Source: Xiphophorus maculatus
Lineage: Eukaryota; Chordata; Actinopteri; Cyprinodontiformes; Poeciliidae
DNA: 64,000 nt
Direction of reading: 5' to 3'
NCBI RefSeq assembly: GCF_002775205.1
Contig: NC_036456.1
Coordinates: 26,385,850 to 26,449,849, forward strand
The position numbers and the translations under genes were made by a program. Below, in pieces: positions 31,192 to 42,280 of this stretch. The stretch's first letter is position 1. Every line of letters starts with the position of its first letter. The notes under the pieces are model-generated. The model saw nothing but the letters and a program-made list of their open reading frames with translations, made no database searches and had not been told where the DNA came from.

Positions 31192-34100
31192 CAAATTTCA
31201 TAATTTTCCCATTAGTTTATTGTATTTTTGTTTTGCAGATGCAGGTCTGGAGACCTTCCAGAGACCAGTGATTTGTGATAAATGTAGTGCTGCATTGTCA
31301 TGTCTCAGCTCAGTATGGAAGAAGGTAAATATTTCATGCCAATGTAACCAGGTTTTAGTTTTATTTCTCCAGTTAAAGACCATCCGTCCCGTAAGAACAC
31401 AAAATGGCATTTTAAGTTGCTGCTCTGTTTTGCAGTTGTGGGTATGCGAGTTCTGTGGACATGAAAACGGTGTAGACGAAAGTTTGGCCCAAGTGTGCAT
31501 CGGTCAGCGTGCGGGTGTGCGCACCGACGACCTTTACCTGCCGAGCATGAGCGAAGACGACTACCAGAACCTGGAGGACACGATGGTTGTTTTCTGTGTG
31601 GACATTTCTGGCAGCATGACGGTCACAACAAAGGTGTGTGTAAAACAAAAAAACTTAAACGAGATGTTTTATGCAAAATTCAAATTATGCATGTTTGTAT
31701 GCTTCCATTTGATTATCTACTGCCTCTAAAAACAGCACAAGAGCCAAGTGCTTAAAAAAAACCCATGCAGATGGTTTCTGGCAATAAGTTTTTTGGTGTC
31801 TGGAAAATGAGTAGTTTCAAAAACCTCCGGAATGTAATGTCACAAATCAGCAGGCACTGCACCGTTCCCTAGCAACCCCAGTGAAACCCAGCCTGTTACC
31901 TAGCAACCCCAGTGAAGCCTGGCATGTTTGGTCAGCTGGTTTTACCGCTGTATGTGCTGTACAACGTACAAGTGTTTTGTTGTTGACTAAACATCCATAA
32001 ACCACTTGCTTTAAAGAGACTAAAATCTTATTATCTAAGAAAAAACTGCAAAAACTGTAATGAACATGTTTTTTATCGCCTGTGGACTATGTTCATGGAA
32101 GTGCAAATTGTTTTTTGCTGGTAAACTAAATGTCAACCTCTGTGCAAATTTTGACATTTTCATGAAAATTTATTTAGCTCTGCAATATTTTTGCCTAATT
32201 AGCTGGAATTTTGTATGGATTACAGTTTGGTACAATTTCATCACAGCCCCACGTTTGGGTGTAAAGCCATCTCACTTAGACACACGGCCAAGCCGGTGGC
32301 AAGTCAGGAGCTAGAACAGAGGAGCGTTGTCACCATAAAAATTTCCAAAAACACAGATAAAAAGTTACTAGATTTATCACTAGTTAGTTTTTTTTAAATA
32401 AAATAAAAAGTCACTGGAGGAGTCAGAAAAGTTTATAAAAATAACAACAACGTGGATAAGTTGAGCTCACCCCGCTTGACCCCCTCTGCTAACCGCCACA
32501 CTGGCCACGCCCCTCAGTGTCAATTTTTTCAAAATTTGTCAAAGTTACACTTTCACAGAAATGTTAGATATACTTTAAAATACAATCCACCTTTCTGCTA
32601 TGTCTTTATTTACTAGCTGAACCTCAGCCAACTGAATTTAGGAACGACTTGAAAGCAAACATTTAAGATTTGCATGTTCAGCATCTCCAATAAAAAATTT
32701 TTTAAACGATCTGTAGAAATACCAAGAACACAAACCACAACTGATAAAAATCTGGTGTTTTAGCTCTGATAGCAACAGACTAAACGGCAGTACGTGTCAC
32801 TGATGAGAAGCACTTGAAGCACAGATGTCATTCTCACAACAAAGATTCAGCTTTCACAACAGATACGATCTCTCTGCTTTCGGTTTCACAAACACGTCTC
32901 CATTAGATTCAATCAGAACGCCCTATTTGGCTTTTTGTTGCTCTCTTTTGAAGTCTTCTTGTGTTGTTAAATTAATAACTTCTGAAAGGGCATTGTAAGC
33001 ATGTTTCATGCATTTGCAAGATGGACGTTTTGTTGTTTTAAGTAAAAAAAGAAAGAGCCGCAAGTAGAAACATCTACATAAGTTTGACTCCATTAAACCA
33101 CAAAAAGCTCACAGTCTCACGTACAATTACTTCTTTATGATTTCTCTTTAGGTGACTTCAGACAGCGGCTCAACGCTTCACATATCCAGATTAGAGGTGA
33201 AACATTAATTTGTTGTTGATGATTGAATTAAACCTTGAATGAAATCTATTCATTGTGGATTACTTGGTGAATTGTTGTTATCCAACAGGGAATCCAGGAT
33301 GCTCTTCAGAGGACGCTAACGTTCACGCTGCAGCGGACGCCGCGCCGTAGGGTGGCCCTCGTCACCTTTAATGATGAGGTAGAACTGATGTGCCGGTCAT
33401 GTTTGAGCCAGATCGTTCATATGAGTTTTAGGCTGCATCCACACCAATCCTGTTTAGTCTGTTATTTAAACTGTAGTTTGTTTGTCTAAAAAGTCCAGTT
33501 CGTTTGAGGAGGTCTGATTTCGTAATCAAACTCTGGTCTGCCCTCAAACCTCGGTCTCGGGTCAGTTGAAGTGAACTCTGGTCTGGTGCGGTTTGAATAA
33601 TATGTGAACACAAGCAGGCTGGAGACTGCTCCAAACACAGGGCATTCTGGGTAAATAAAGCCAAAAAAAACATGTGAGTCTAGCGCTACAGCAAAAAATG
33701 GCTTGTGGGTTTTTTTTTAACCAGAGATGAAAGAAAAATCCTATAACTGCTAAAATCTGACGCTACTCAATTTTTGTTTATATTTTGTGAAAAAGAAAGT
33801 TGCACTGGTTTTCTTCTGAGGTTTTTGTGTCGTTTCCTTCAGTGGTTCAGTGGAACTGTTTTTTATATTACTTGACATTTAATTTCTGTATTTCAGATAT
33901 TTTTTCTGCTTTTTCTTTAATAATTGGATTTCTTGGATGCCTCTGTCATATAACTAGGTCCTTTTGCAATAAGCCATCGTTGACTCAGAATGTGCGGTCA
34001 ATAAAGTTCAAAGTCGAATAAAACCTTTGAAAATGAAGCATTTAAAGATAAAATGTGATTTTGTTAGGTTAAGTTTTCTGCTGCCTGTCCTTCAGGTTGT

Positions 34101-37100
34101 TATCTACGGGGATGGTACTCGGGCTCCGCTCACCATCAAGGACTGGGCGTTGGTTGACGACGAACACATCTGGAAACAGACTTTGGGCTACAGTGTCCCT
34201 CACTGCATCGCTGAGACATACCAACATCTCACCCAGAGAGTCAAAGAGTAAGAAATTCAGTCAAAAAAGTAAACAGATACAACTTATTGTCCACTATAAA
34301 TTTAAACGGTGTATAAACACAGAAACACTACTGGTGTTTTACATTTCCATATCTTCCAGGTTAAGGGAAAATGGAGCAACAGCTCTTGGTCCGGCAGCAT
34401 TAGCTTCAGTAGCTTTAGCATCAAAATACCCCGGCTCCAAGGTGAGTGAGGAGTAACTCCTACCAATGTTGACATTTCTAAAAACTGAGAATTCCCTGAA
34501 AATCAGCCAAAAACATAAAATAATAAATCCCCCAGCAGGGGGCAGTCATAAACTCTTTTTACTGCCCCCTTTTAAAGGGGCAGTATCATTTAAAATTTAC
34601 TTTTTTTAAAAGTTTCCATTATGTTATAACGTTATTCCCACATCAAAACATACCTTGATTTTTTTATATACGTTTGAGAAGTCCATGGAAACCATTTAGG
34701 TGTGCTAAACGCCTGGATGGACCTAGCTCCTGTTACACGAGCTACTTCTCAGTGAAACACTGGTAAAAAACGTCATTAAAGGCTTAATAATGGAGCAATG
34801 TTGTAATAACTTCCTGAAGGCAGAGTTTTAGAAAGAGGAGTTTCTTAAAGAGACAAAGGCCCAATTTCAAGTGAAATTTTATATTTGATATACATAGAAT
34901 TTTAATAATGACTGAAGATAACATAGCTACCTCATTATTGGTATAAAACGGCACTATGAGCCTGGAAAATACATAATACTGCCCCTTTAAAACAAAACAT
35001 ACATAAGCCAGATCCTATGCTAAAAATAAAAGTACTCTTATATGTAATTTTATCTGAGAAGTTGTGTGTTTTATTCAGTTGTTTGCAGCCCTGAGCAGTT
35101 GTGTCACGACTTTATTTCAATGTGTGTTGCAGGTCATTTTGTGCACTGACGGCAGAGCCAACATCGGACTCGGTGACATGGAGCAAGCTCAGTCCTCTTA
35201 CTCAGAGGCTTCATATTTCTACAGAAAACTGGCTCTGCAGGCGGTAGAGAAAGGGTCAGGAGACAAACACACACACTAACCTCCCCCATGAACTCCGCGC
35301 TAAAATGTTTTTGTTGAATTCTTAAGGATAAATAAATAAACAATTTCTTGTTTTTTCAGAGTCATAATCTCAGTAATGTCCTTTAAAGGGACAGACTGCT
35401 GCTTGGCTGACATTGGGAGACTGGCTGATGTGACTGGAGGAAGGGTGAGACACAAAATTAAGCGCATTTAACTGGTTAACTGGTTATTTTGGCACAAAGA
35501 CACATATGAATTTATTAAAATGTCTAAAAACGAACAAAGTACCGCTGGTTTACATTTAAACTACAGGACGCTGGTCAGGCAGTGGTTAGGCCTATTTACT
35601 TAGCGTGATGGCAATTTTGCAAATGTCTACCAAAAGTTAATAGAAACTATTGTTGTATAGGTGTGTTCTAATTTTTGTTTGTGAATGTGTTGGTGTTTTT
35701 TGGTGTGAGCTGTAAGCACTTTTACTCTAAATATATTATATGGCAGTCACAAACGCAGAAAATATGGTGTAAATATTTTTTGTATTCTAGTTTTGAACAA
35801 TGCTTGAAAGCATGGAGGTCAGGCATCACAGCAGCAACATAAAAGCATGCTGAAAGAGAAAATGTTATCCTTATTGTCACTCAATTACAAGAAAAGGTAA
35901 AAAGTATATAAAATGTGATCATAAGTTGATGACAAAGAAGCTTTATACTTTAAATATTGAAATACTACCCGACTGGTGGCATGACCTTTTTTGTTTTATC
36001 CACAGTTTTCACCCGTTGTTTTTTATTTTTAAGCATTTATGAGGCACGGTGGCAAAACATTAAACTGCTGCTGCCTCAGTTACTCAGCAGGTTGTTGCTA
36101 GGTAACCAAAGACTGAGTGAGTTGCTAGGTAACCAAAGATTGAGTGAGTTAGTCCATGTTTCTGGAAACTGGTTCCTCAGTTGCAGAGGAGCTCTGATTT
36201 ATACAGTGTAATTTAGCAGCAAAAATTCACTTTTAAATCAAAAATGTTGCTTATTTTCTCAATATATGATTTTTGATTAACTGCAATTAATAAATTACAA
36301 TTAACTCGATTAAAAATTTTCCCACCATTGATCACAACACATCCAGAGACCATAAACCCTAGACTGCCATTGTGAAGACTTCATAAAAAATACATTTTAA
36401 AGTCTTAAATGTTTTGTACCCCTCAGGTGAACATTGTTAGCATCGGCACCATGGCGACAGAGATCCAGTCCATTTCTGAAGACAACGTGTTAGCAACAGG
36501 TGTAACTGCAACCCTGCTGGCTCCTGATGGAGTGTGAGTGTCGAAAATAAAATTTCAAGAGGGAATCTGAAACTAAATTATCAATCTCAGCTTGGTATTG
36601 ATATAATCAATAGTTTGGACCAATCCGTTCACCTCTATTTCTTGATAGGTGGTCAAAATGTTATGGCTGATTGGTGTATTGATATATGAAATAGTTCTAA
36701 CAACTAAAACATTTCTTCTCCCTGTAGATATTTCCCATATGAGGACGAGAACAATCACAAACTGGTGAGAGAGATCGGAAACGTAACAAAGGGACTGGAG
36801 ATCACCTTCCAGTTTGCTGTGAAACCAGATTATATGGAATGTGAGTTAGTCAGAAATAAAACATTCTAGCACAGAAACAAAAAGAATATCTCCAAGTTGT
36901 GTTTTGCTAAGAGATGTTGTTTGGTTACAAGATTGTCTCCAGAGGAACACGCTTCCATTCCAGCTGCAGCTCAGCTTCAAGACCAGAGACCAGCAAAAAG
37001 TCACTCGCATCATTACCGAGCAACGGCCAGTTACCACCAGCAGGTTAAAAACAAAACCACAGCTTATTCCCAGTATCACCCAATACACCAAACTGGTTTG

Positions 37101-38303
37101 TGTTTTAGATTCTTTGGTATTGACTTCAATTGGTCGGTTTTGTCTAAAGTCAGATTCTCCTGGGAAGACTCAACATGGCGGTGCTGGCCGTCCACTGCGC
37201 TCAGCTCTGCGCCGGTTTAACCATGGAGGGCCGCGTGACCGAAGCACAGAGGCAGCTAGCAGCTCAACAAGACCTGCTTCATCACATCAGGTACTACCAA
37301 CACTGCCAGACAGGAAGTAGTGAGGAAACTACTTCCTCTCTGACATCTGACCATGGTCCCTTTCCATCAAAACCATTGAATCTCGCTAAATGTTTTCACA
37401 TCAATCCATCAAATTTTGAATTTTACCAAGTGCTGTTATTACAAATCTCACTACATGTTTACCAGACATCTGATAGTCTGCTAGACTTGGTTCAATTAGG
37501 GACCAAAGTTGCAACATTTGTTACGTTTCCAGCGGCTATTACTATGATTGCAACTTATTATTATTTTTATCAGTTCCAACCATGTTCAGAACTGAAGAAG
37601 CCTTTTGAATTTGAGGTGAAACGTCTTCAAGAAAAAAGAGAAGAAGAAGAGAACTTAGAATCCCATCAGAATGCTTAGAGACTTGTGTGGGAATAAATCC
37701 ATTCATTTTAAAATTCTAAAGTTAGGTTATTAGATTTGGTTAATTTTAATTGTTTGGTTTAAGTGTGTATTGATTATTTTCTCTCTCTCTCTCTGTCTGC
37801 ACTGTAGTAGGTTGCGGCCAATCCAAAAAGAAGAGAGTATCTATGGTAACTGGATGGAAACCATGACGACAATTTGTGACAACATGAAAGCAGATTCTAA
37901 GGTGCCTTTGCATTTACCATAACACCAGCCAACACTTTTAGTTTTAGCCATAATAAAAAAATAAAGTTAAACTGTGAAGAGAAAACATGCCAAACATGTT
38001 AAGTTTGACTGATTGAGACATTAAGTGCTGTGGGATTTAAGGCAGCATTACTGCAGTGGCTAGTAGCACCTGATAGCATGTTGATTAAAAGATTCTTTGC
38101 AACAAAAAGCAAGTGTTTTACAATCTTGCAGTGTAAACATCCCATAAATGTACATTTGTTCCCTTATTTTGGAGCAGTCTCTGTCGGACGAAGCAGCGGA
38201 GGTGGTGTACCAGATGAAGAGAGCCAGAAGCATCAAGAGCAACTACACGGCTCCTGTCCAGAAAAAGACTTTAGTACGGAAAAAGGTCAAGGAAGCAGTT
38301 TAA
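29054..38303 (+). CDS. Sec23/24-like zinc-finger and vWA-domain protein (annotated in fish as circularly permutated Ras protein 1-like), complete, 623 aa
   Basis: Exons: 29054-29105, 29639-29689 (or from 29636), 30849-30980, 31067-31153, 31239-31324, 31436-31633, 33152-33196, 33289-33378, 34096-34247, 34360-34441, 35133-35254, 35360-35444, 36427-36533, 36728-36840, 36914-37043, 37168-37290, 37811-37901, 38178-38303 (TAA). Phases agree; the acceptor at 36914 is the least certain. A short N-terminus is followed by a proline-rich stretch (about 36-79; PLPPPLPPRR). Then comes a Sec23/Sec24-type zinc finger (Cys120, Cys123, Cys140, Cys143; CDKC, VCEFCG) and a vWA fold: MIDAS DISGS at 192-196, ALVTFND, GATALGPA and LCTDGRANIG. 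A beta-sandwich-like region and a lysine-rich C-terminus follow. The layout is that of COPII coat proteins, but the protein is shorter. I see no Ras-type P-loop, DxxG or NKxD motif. Function is unknown; a protein-binding scaffold is an inference. Confidence 0.85.
29130..29420. repeat. GATAAA-type repeat fragment, first intron of the vWA gene
   Basis: Contains ATTGTGATAAACAGAATGATGATAA and CACAATAAATGATAAACGATC-type blocks like those at the ends of family C. Only partial similarity is seen, so family membership is tentative. Confidence 0.4.
29845..29871. repeat. (GT)n microsatellite
   Basis: TGTGTGTGTATGTGTGTG-type run in the second intron of the vWA gene. It accounts for the threonine/histidine-rich minus-strand open frame. 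Confidence 0.9.
31161..31189. repeat. (AC)n microsatellite next to a splice donor
   Basis: About 14 AC units begin seven bases after the donor GT (31154) of the exon 31067-31153. Length changes here sit close enough to affect donor recognition in principle. Confidence 0.95.
31658..32000 (+). repeat. Interspersed repeat family B, copy 2, intron of the vWA gene
   Basis: Second copy of the family at 16999-17340, in the intron that follows the exon encoding the MIDAS motif. The CTAGCAACC-containing segment is duplicated here, at 31864-31877 and 31895-31908, within a local tandem unit of about 31 bp. The class of element is not recognisable. Confidence 0.6.
34576..34986. mobile_element. 411-bp MITE flanked by TTAA (piggyBac/Kolobok type), intron of the vWA gene
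   Basis: The element begins AGGGGCAGTAT and ends with the exact complement ATACTGCCCCT. The tetranucleotide TTAA flanks both sides (34572-34575 and 34987-34990). TTAA target duplications are characteristic of piggyBac and Kolobok superfamilies. There is no open frame of note. The left flank also has an inverted ACTGCCCCC, forming a further palindrome at the border. Confidence 0.85.
35950..36310 (+). repeat. Interspersed repeat family A, copy 2, in an intron of the vWA gene
   Basis: Plus-strand copy of the family also seen at 770-1215 and 57525-57905. It keeps the central GGCA...GTTTTATCC, TTATGAGG and CTGCTGCTG blocks and two X-box-like sites at 36094-36106 and 36121-36133. It diverges from the others after about 36165 and lacks the CCCAGAATGC block, so it is either truncated or rearranged at its 3' side. 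Confidence 0.6.
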
Positions 38304-38607
38304 AAGAAGCTGATTCTACAGAAAGAGAAACATACAATTTAAATTCATGAACGGCTTAGTATTATTTGTCTATGTTCTACCTGTGCAAAAGCTGCCATTT
38401 TAACATAAAGCCAAAACTATTTTTATATTTTATTTTCATAGTTTTATACTGATGTTCGAGAATGTGATATTTAGATAACAAATTTGGGTTGAATTCAATC
38501 CGAAATGGATCATGTTCTCTGGATAAATCAGAGCAGAGCCATTAAGCCAAGTGTTATATTTCTGTTTTATAGAAAGTTCATATATAATGTCTCTATGTTT
38601 CATGTCA

Positions 38608-38613
38608 AATAAA
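38608..38613 (+). terminator. Candidate polyadenylation signal of the vWA gene
   Basis: AATAAA, about 305 nt after the stop codon, followed by a T/GT-rich stretch (TTTTATGTTTTATTG). A second AATAAA lies about 26 nt later. Position and context fit a 3' end. Confidence 0.6.
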
Positions 38614-39149
38614 GACTTTTATGTTTTATTGCAAAATAAAATCATGTCTCTATCTATTTCTTCTCATTTTTTGTACTTAGATCAAATTACCTTACTTGAT
38701 TTAAGGCCCTATCTCAACTATTCTGGATATTTTACAAAATAGAGATTTTCTGCTAAGTTAAGCTTCTCTAGAATCAGTGGAAATATTTTTTAATGGCGTT
38801 GAAAGTGGAGATGAATAAAAACTGAGTTTGTGGTGTCGTATATGTGGGTTGTACGAAGAATAATGAAAATATTGCACTCTCTGCACACGCCCACTCAGGC
38901 TTTTGCTGCTAGAAACCACAAAAACAAAGCAGGTTTTAATCAGCTTTGTTTTTTGTCCACATCTGCCCACATTGTCCTCTTCTCTGTCTCTGGTAAGCTT
39001 CAAATGTAAGCTGAAGAGTAAACGGCGTCAAAAATATCCCAACTAGAATTATTTAGAAAGAAAATATTGATCAAGACTAGCAAAGCAACGCCCTATGGTA
39101 AAGATCTGGTTTCTCTCTCATTACTTTGGGAGAGAAACATTCATCTTGA

Positions 39150-39375
39150 CTCTGAGTAGCCGTTAGCTCCAGTCTCACTGAACGTTAACTTGACTGAGTA
39201 ACTGTCAACATCTTTGAGTGGGTGTTAGCTTGAATCTTAGTAGTTGTGACCTTAAATTTCTAGATTCAAGCTACTTATAAGTAATTGTTAGCTTGAATTA
39301 AGTAGCTGTTAGCTTGGATGTAAGTTCAAGCTAACTCAGATTTAACTTATCTGTTAGCTTGAATCAAGCAGCTTT
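39150..39375. repeat. Degenerate minisatellite (GTTAGCTTGAAT core)
   Basis: About seven imperfect repeats, each with a GTTAGCTTGAAT-like or reversed ATTCAAGCTA core followed by AGTAGCTGT-like bases. Some units are inverted, which gives local palindromes. No coding potential. Confidence 0.6.
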
Positions 39376-40363
39376 TATACATGTATTTACTTATAGTCAG
39401 TGTAATGTTTTACAATGGCCTTAAACCAATACTCTAAATATCAATGTTAGACCTTAAAAATGCTTAATTATGTCCAATTTTTTCAGACTAGGTCTAAAAT
39501 CATATTTAGTAATATCTTAATTGTCTAGTTTTCCAAATGTATTGCTTTTTCACACTTTCTTATTTTAGCAACAAGCATGTTTATCCTTCAGTAACTGACT
39601 TATTCCACACATAAGATATAAAAACAGATAAATCAATGAAATAAAAGCAATTTAAAATCCACCAGTTTTTAACATTATGGTAATGTGTCAATTCAACAAG
39701 GTTTGGCTTGAATTTGGGATTTTCTTTATTGTCTAAAACCCACAGTCAGTAACTCTAATAAAGCTTATTGTAGACTAAAGGAAGGCTATGAAGTATGATT
39801 AGTATAAAGGCAATGTCTATTATATTCATAAACATTGAGCTTTATTAGATAGAACAATCCACAAAAAATGTACAAAGCTAAAATCAGGTAATTTTTAATA
39901 ATTATGATCTAATGCTTTCAAACAGATTATTTTGAAAACATTAACCAACACTGCTTAAAAAAATGTACAGCTCAGTTCAACTCAGTTAAATTTTTTAAAA
40001 CTGTTTTGCAGTTAAAATCTCTTCTACTTTATTCCCTCTGAACTCACTTTGGTCTGATAATATAGGTATATTAAAGAGTTACGTGAAATAAATCAGATAT
40101 GCCATAGATACGGTAGAAAAATCTTCAGCTTGTTTTTGCTGCCAACAAGTGGCGGAAAAAATGAACTGCAGTTTGCTGATTCATTGAACTCATTACATGA
40201 TGCAGCGTTAGCAGATGGAGTGATCAGACCGGTTCTGGTTGAAAACAGCCGGTCTCCCAGAACACAGACTCACTTATCAGCAACCTGAACGGCTGATCTG
40301 AAGATAATTACATATTTTTACATTTACCCACAGTCCACTTATTCTGAATGAGTCACTGTCAAA

Positions 40364-40436
40364 CAATGAACTTGTTACTCTCAAGTTCATTGAGTGTAAC
40401 AACAGAGCCCAGGCACGTAGCCTGGGCTCTGTTGTT
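40364..40436. other. Cluster of three overlapping inverted repeats
   Basis: Stem 1: 40364-40374 with 40382-40392 (11 bp, perfect). Stem 2: 40374-40384 with 40390-40400 (10 of 11). Stem 3: 40398-40414 with 40420-40436 (17 bp, perfect, loop ACGTA, arm AACAACAGAGCCCAGGC). Stems 1 and 2 share bases and cannot form together; stem 2 overlaps stem 3 by three bases. The surroundings are intergenic. A strong fold in RNA or a cruciform in DNA is expected; the role is unknown. Confidence 0.85.
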
Positions 40437-41019
40437 TTAGCTCACTCTGTTTCCAAGTCCGCTTCTCTTCATGGTAGAAATTAAAACTCTTCATTTGGGT
40501 CCAACAAAACACCAACCATGACACATGTTTTTTGTTTGTTAAATTAAAAATACATGACCTATTTTATTGCAAACCATTTCTTCTAATTACGCATCATTAC
40601 ACTAAACCTGGGATTTTAAAGTAACAATAAAGTCTGTAAAAATGGGCTCATAACTCATTTTCAGTCCTGCAGGTTTATCTTGTTTAGAAAAAACAATCAG
40701 AAACAAAAACATCATACAGTGCCCTAGATTTTTCAGCTGATGTTTTCTCTGTCCTAGATTTTATGTTTATAGTCAGAAAAGAAAGTGGATATGGGTCAAC
40801 TTCAAAAAAGTCCTGCATTATTTAGTCATGTTTACTAAATATGTGTACTCAAGTCTGCTTTGAGTGAAACTCACTGGATGTTTGTAGTCCTATTTGGCAC
40901 TAAATTAAACAGATAAAATATTCATAAAAGAGGAATATCTTGTGTTTTAGATTAAAAATTTTTTTTTTAGTTTTGAACCTTTAAAAATTGAACTAAAAGT
41001 TTTCATCTGCCCCTTGAGT

Positions 41020-41240
41020 GTTTTTGCATTTTGGCACTATTCAACCACAAACTTCATTATCACATCACTCCAAACACACCAATCAGCAGCAAAACATGGC
41101 GGTGGCAGTGTTATGCTCTGGGGGTGCTATTCTTCATCGGGAAAGGGGATCTGATCAGAGGTTTTTGTACGACAGAAGAAGCTAACGAACAATCCTGGAA
41201 GAGGATAAACCTTCCAGCAGAACCACAGTAAACATACAGC
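41020..41240 (+). mobile_element. Tc1-like transposase fragment
   Basis: AACATGGCGGTGGCAGTGTT followed by ATGCTCTGGGGG matches the HGGGS(V/I)MLWG-coding block of Tc1-like transposases. The surrounding open frame (41031-41231) is in the wrong frame for most of its length. Fossil. Confidence 0.6.
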
Positions 41241-41709
41241 CAGAACTCAAATGAAAAAAAAATCTAACAATATTAGAATGGTCAAGTCAAAGCCTGGATA
41301 TACATTCAACTGAGAATCTGTGACAAGAGTTGAGAAGTAAAGTTCAAATATGTCATTCATACAGTCTGACAGGACTAAAGCTACAAAAAAGGAAGGGCAA
41401 CTCTGAAGAGTGGGAAACTGTTACATGGAAAGCGTGAGCAGCAACTAATCAGAAACAGAATCAGGAAAACATTGGTACAGCTTGTCTGAGAGACGTTCCA
41501 TGATGCGTGAAGATGTCACGTCCTGACCTAAAAGCAGTGTCAGCTGTGGGAAACATTACAAATCCACATGCTCTTAGACAAACAGCTAAAAAAAACAACG
41601 AGACAAAGAGAAGTGGTGAGCACATGATGATGTCTGTAGGAGAGGTTTTGTAACGATGGTGATCTCTCAGAGTCTGGCACAAACAGGTCAAAACATGAAA
41701 ATCCTGGTT

Positions 41710-42280
41710 TTTATTGAAAGGCTGAGCTTTAGTCAGTAACTTTGGTTTAATTAAACATCAGTCAACTCCAGAGCTCCAGATTTGAAACTAAACACAGTCC
41801 AGTGTAAAGATGAAGTTGAATAAAAACTGACTGCTGAACGGCCCCACAGTTGGACCATATGGAGGTCGCCATTTTGTCAGCTGCACCATTAAAACTAAAA
41901 CACAAGATGTCAAAGCTGCGGAGGACGAGGGCTCCCACAAAACATCTGGATTTAGGCAAGCTCCCTCAGTTTTCATACAGCATTATACACAAGACATGAC
42001 AAACAAACAAACAAACAAAAGTTACCGGTTTGTGATCTACTGTTTACTATATTAACAGGAGCTAACACTATTAGCACGAGCTAAGCGATATTAAATCAAC
42101 TAATGTGACAACGCAGCATCTATAAATCTTTGCAACACACTTTTCCAATGTATTTGAGAAAATATTTTTGATCGTGAAGCTTACCGTTAACAGCTTGATT
42201 TGGAAACCGAAGCTCTTTTCAATCTTACGAACTCCTGTCCGGTTGGCATTTCCAAGCAGCAGCCGCGCAAACAGTAGCAT
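41710..42280 (-). CDS. Candidate two-exon small gene, 62-aa open frame, unrecognised
   Basis: Possible transcription unit: exon 1 coding part 42185-42280 (ATG at 42280) with donor GTAAGC, then exon 2 41788-41880 after acceptor GGTGCAG, stop TAG at 41788-41790, and AATAAA at 41715-41710. The frame stays open across the junction. The predicted N-terminus (MLLFARLLLGNANRTGVRK) is hydrophobic then basic, like a mitochondrial or signal-anchor leader. A second hydrophobic patch lies near the C-terminus. Upstream DNA is CpG-richer and has a CCGGAAAT ETS-like site just before the ATG. I recognise no homolog. It could equally be a non-coding RNA or chance. A second open frame in exon 1 (MKMRWTELMKKKVGRK...) ends at the exon border. 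Confidence 0.3.

Noticed and set aside
37175..37678. 167-aa open frame at the 3' part of the vWA gene
   Set aside because: It reads a true exon (37168-37290) through its donor into the intron; the spliced model joins 37290 to 37811 in phase and keeps the C-terminal exons.
40398..40436. MicroRNA precursor
   Set aside because: A 17-bp stem with a 5-nt loop is shorter than a normal pre-miRNA and no arm matches a family I know.
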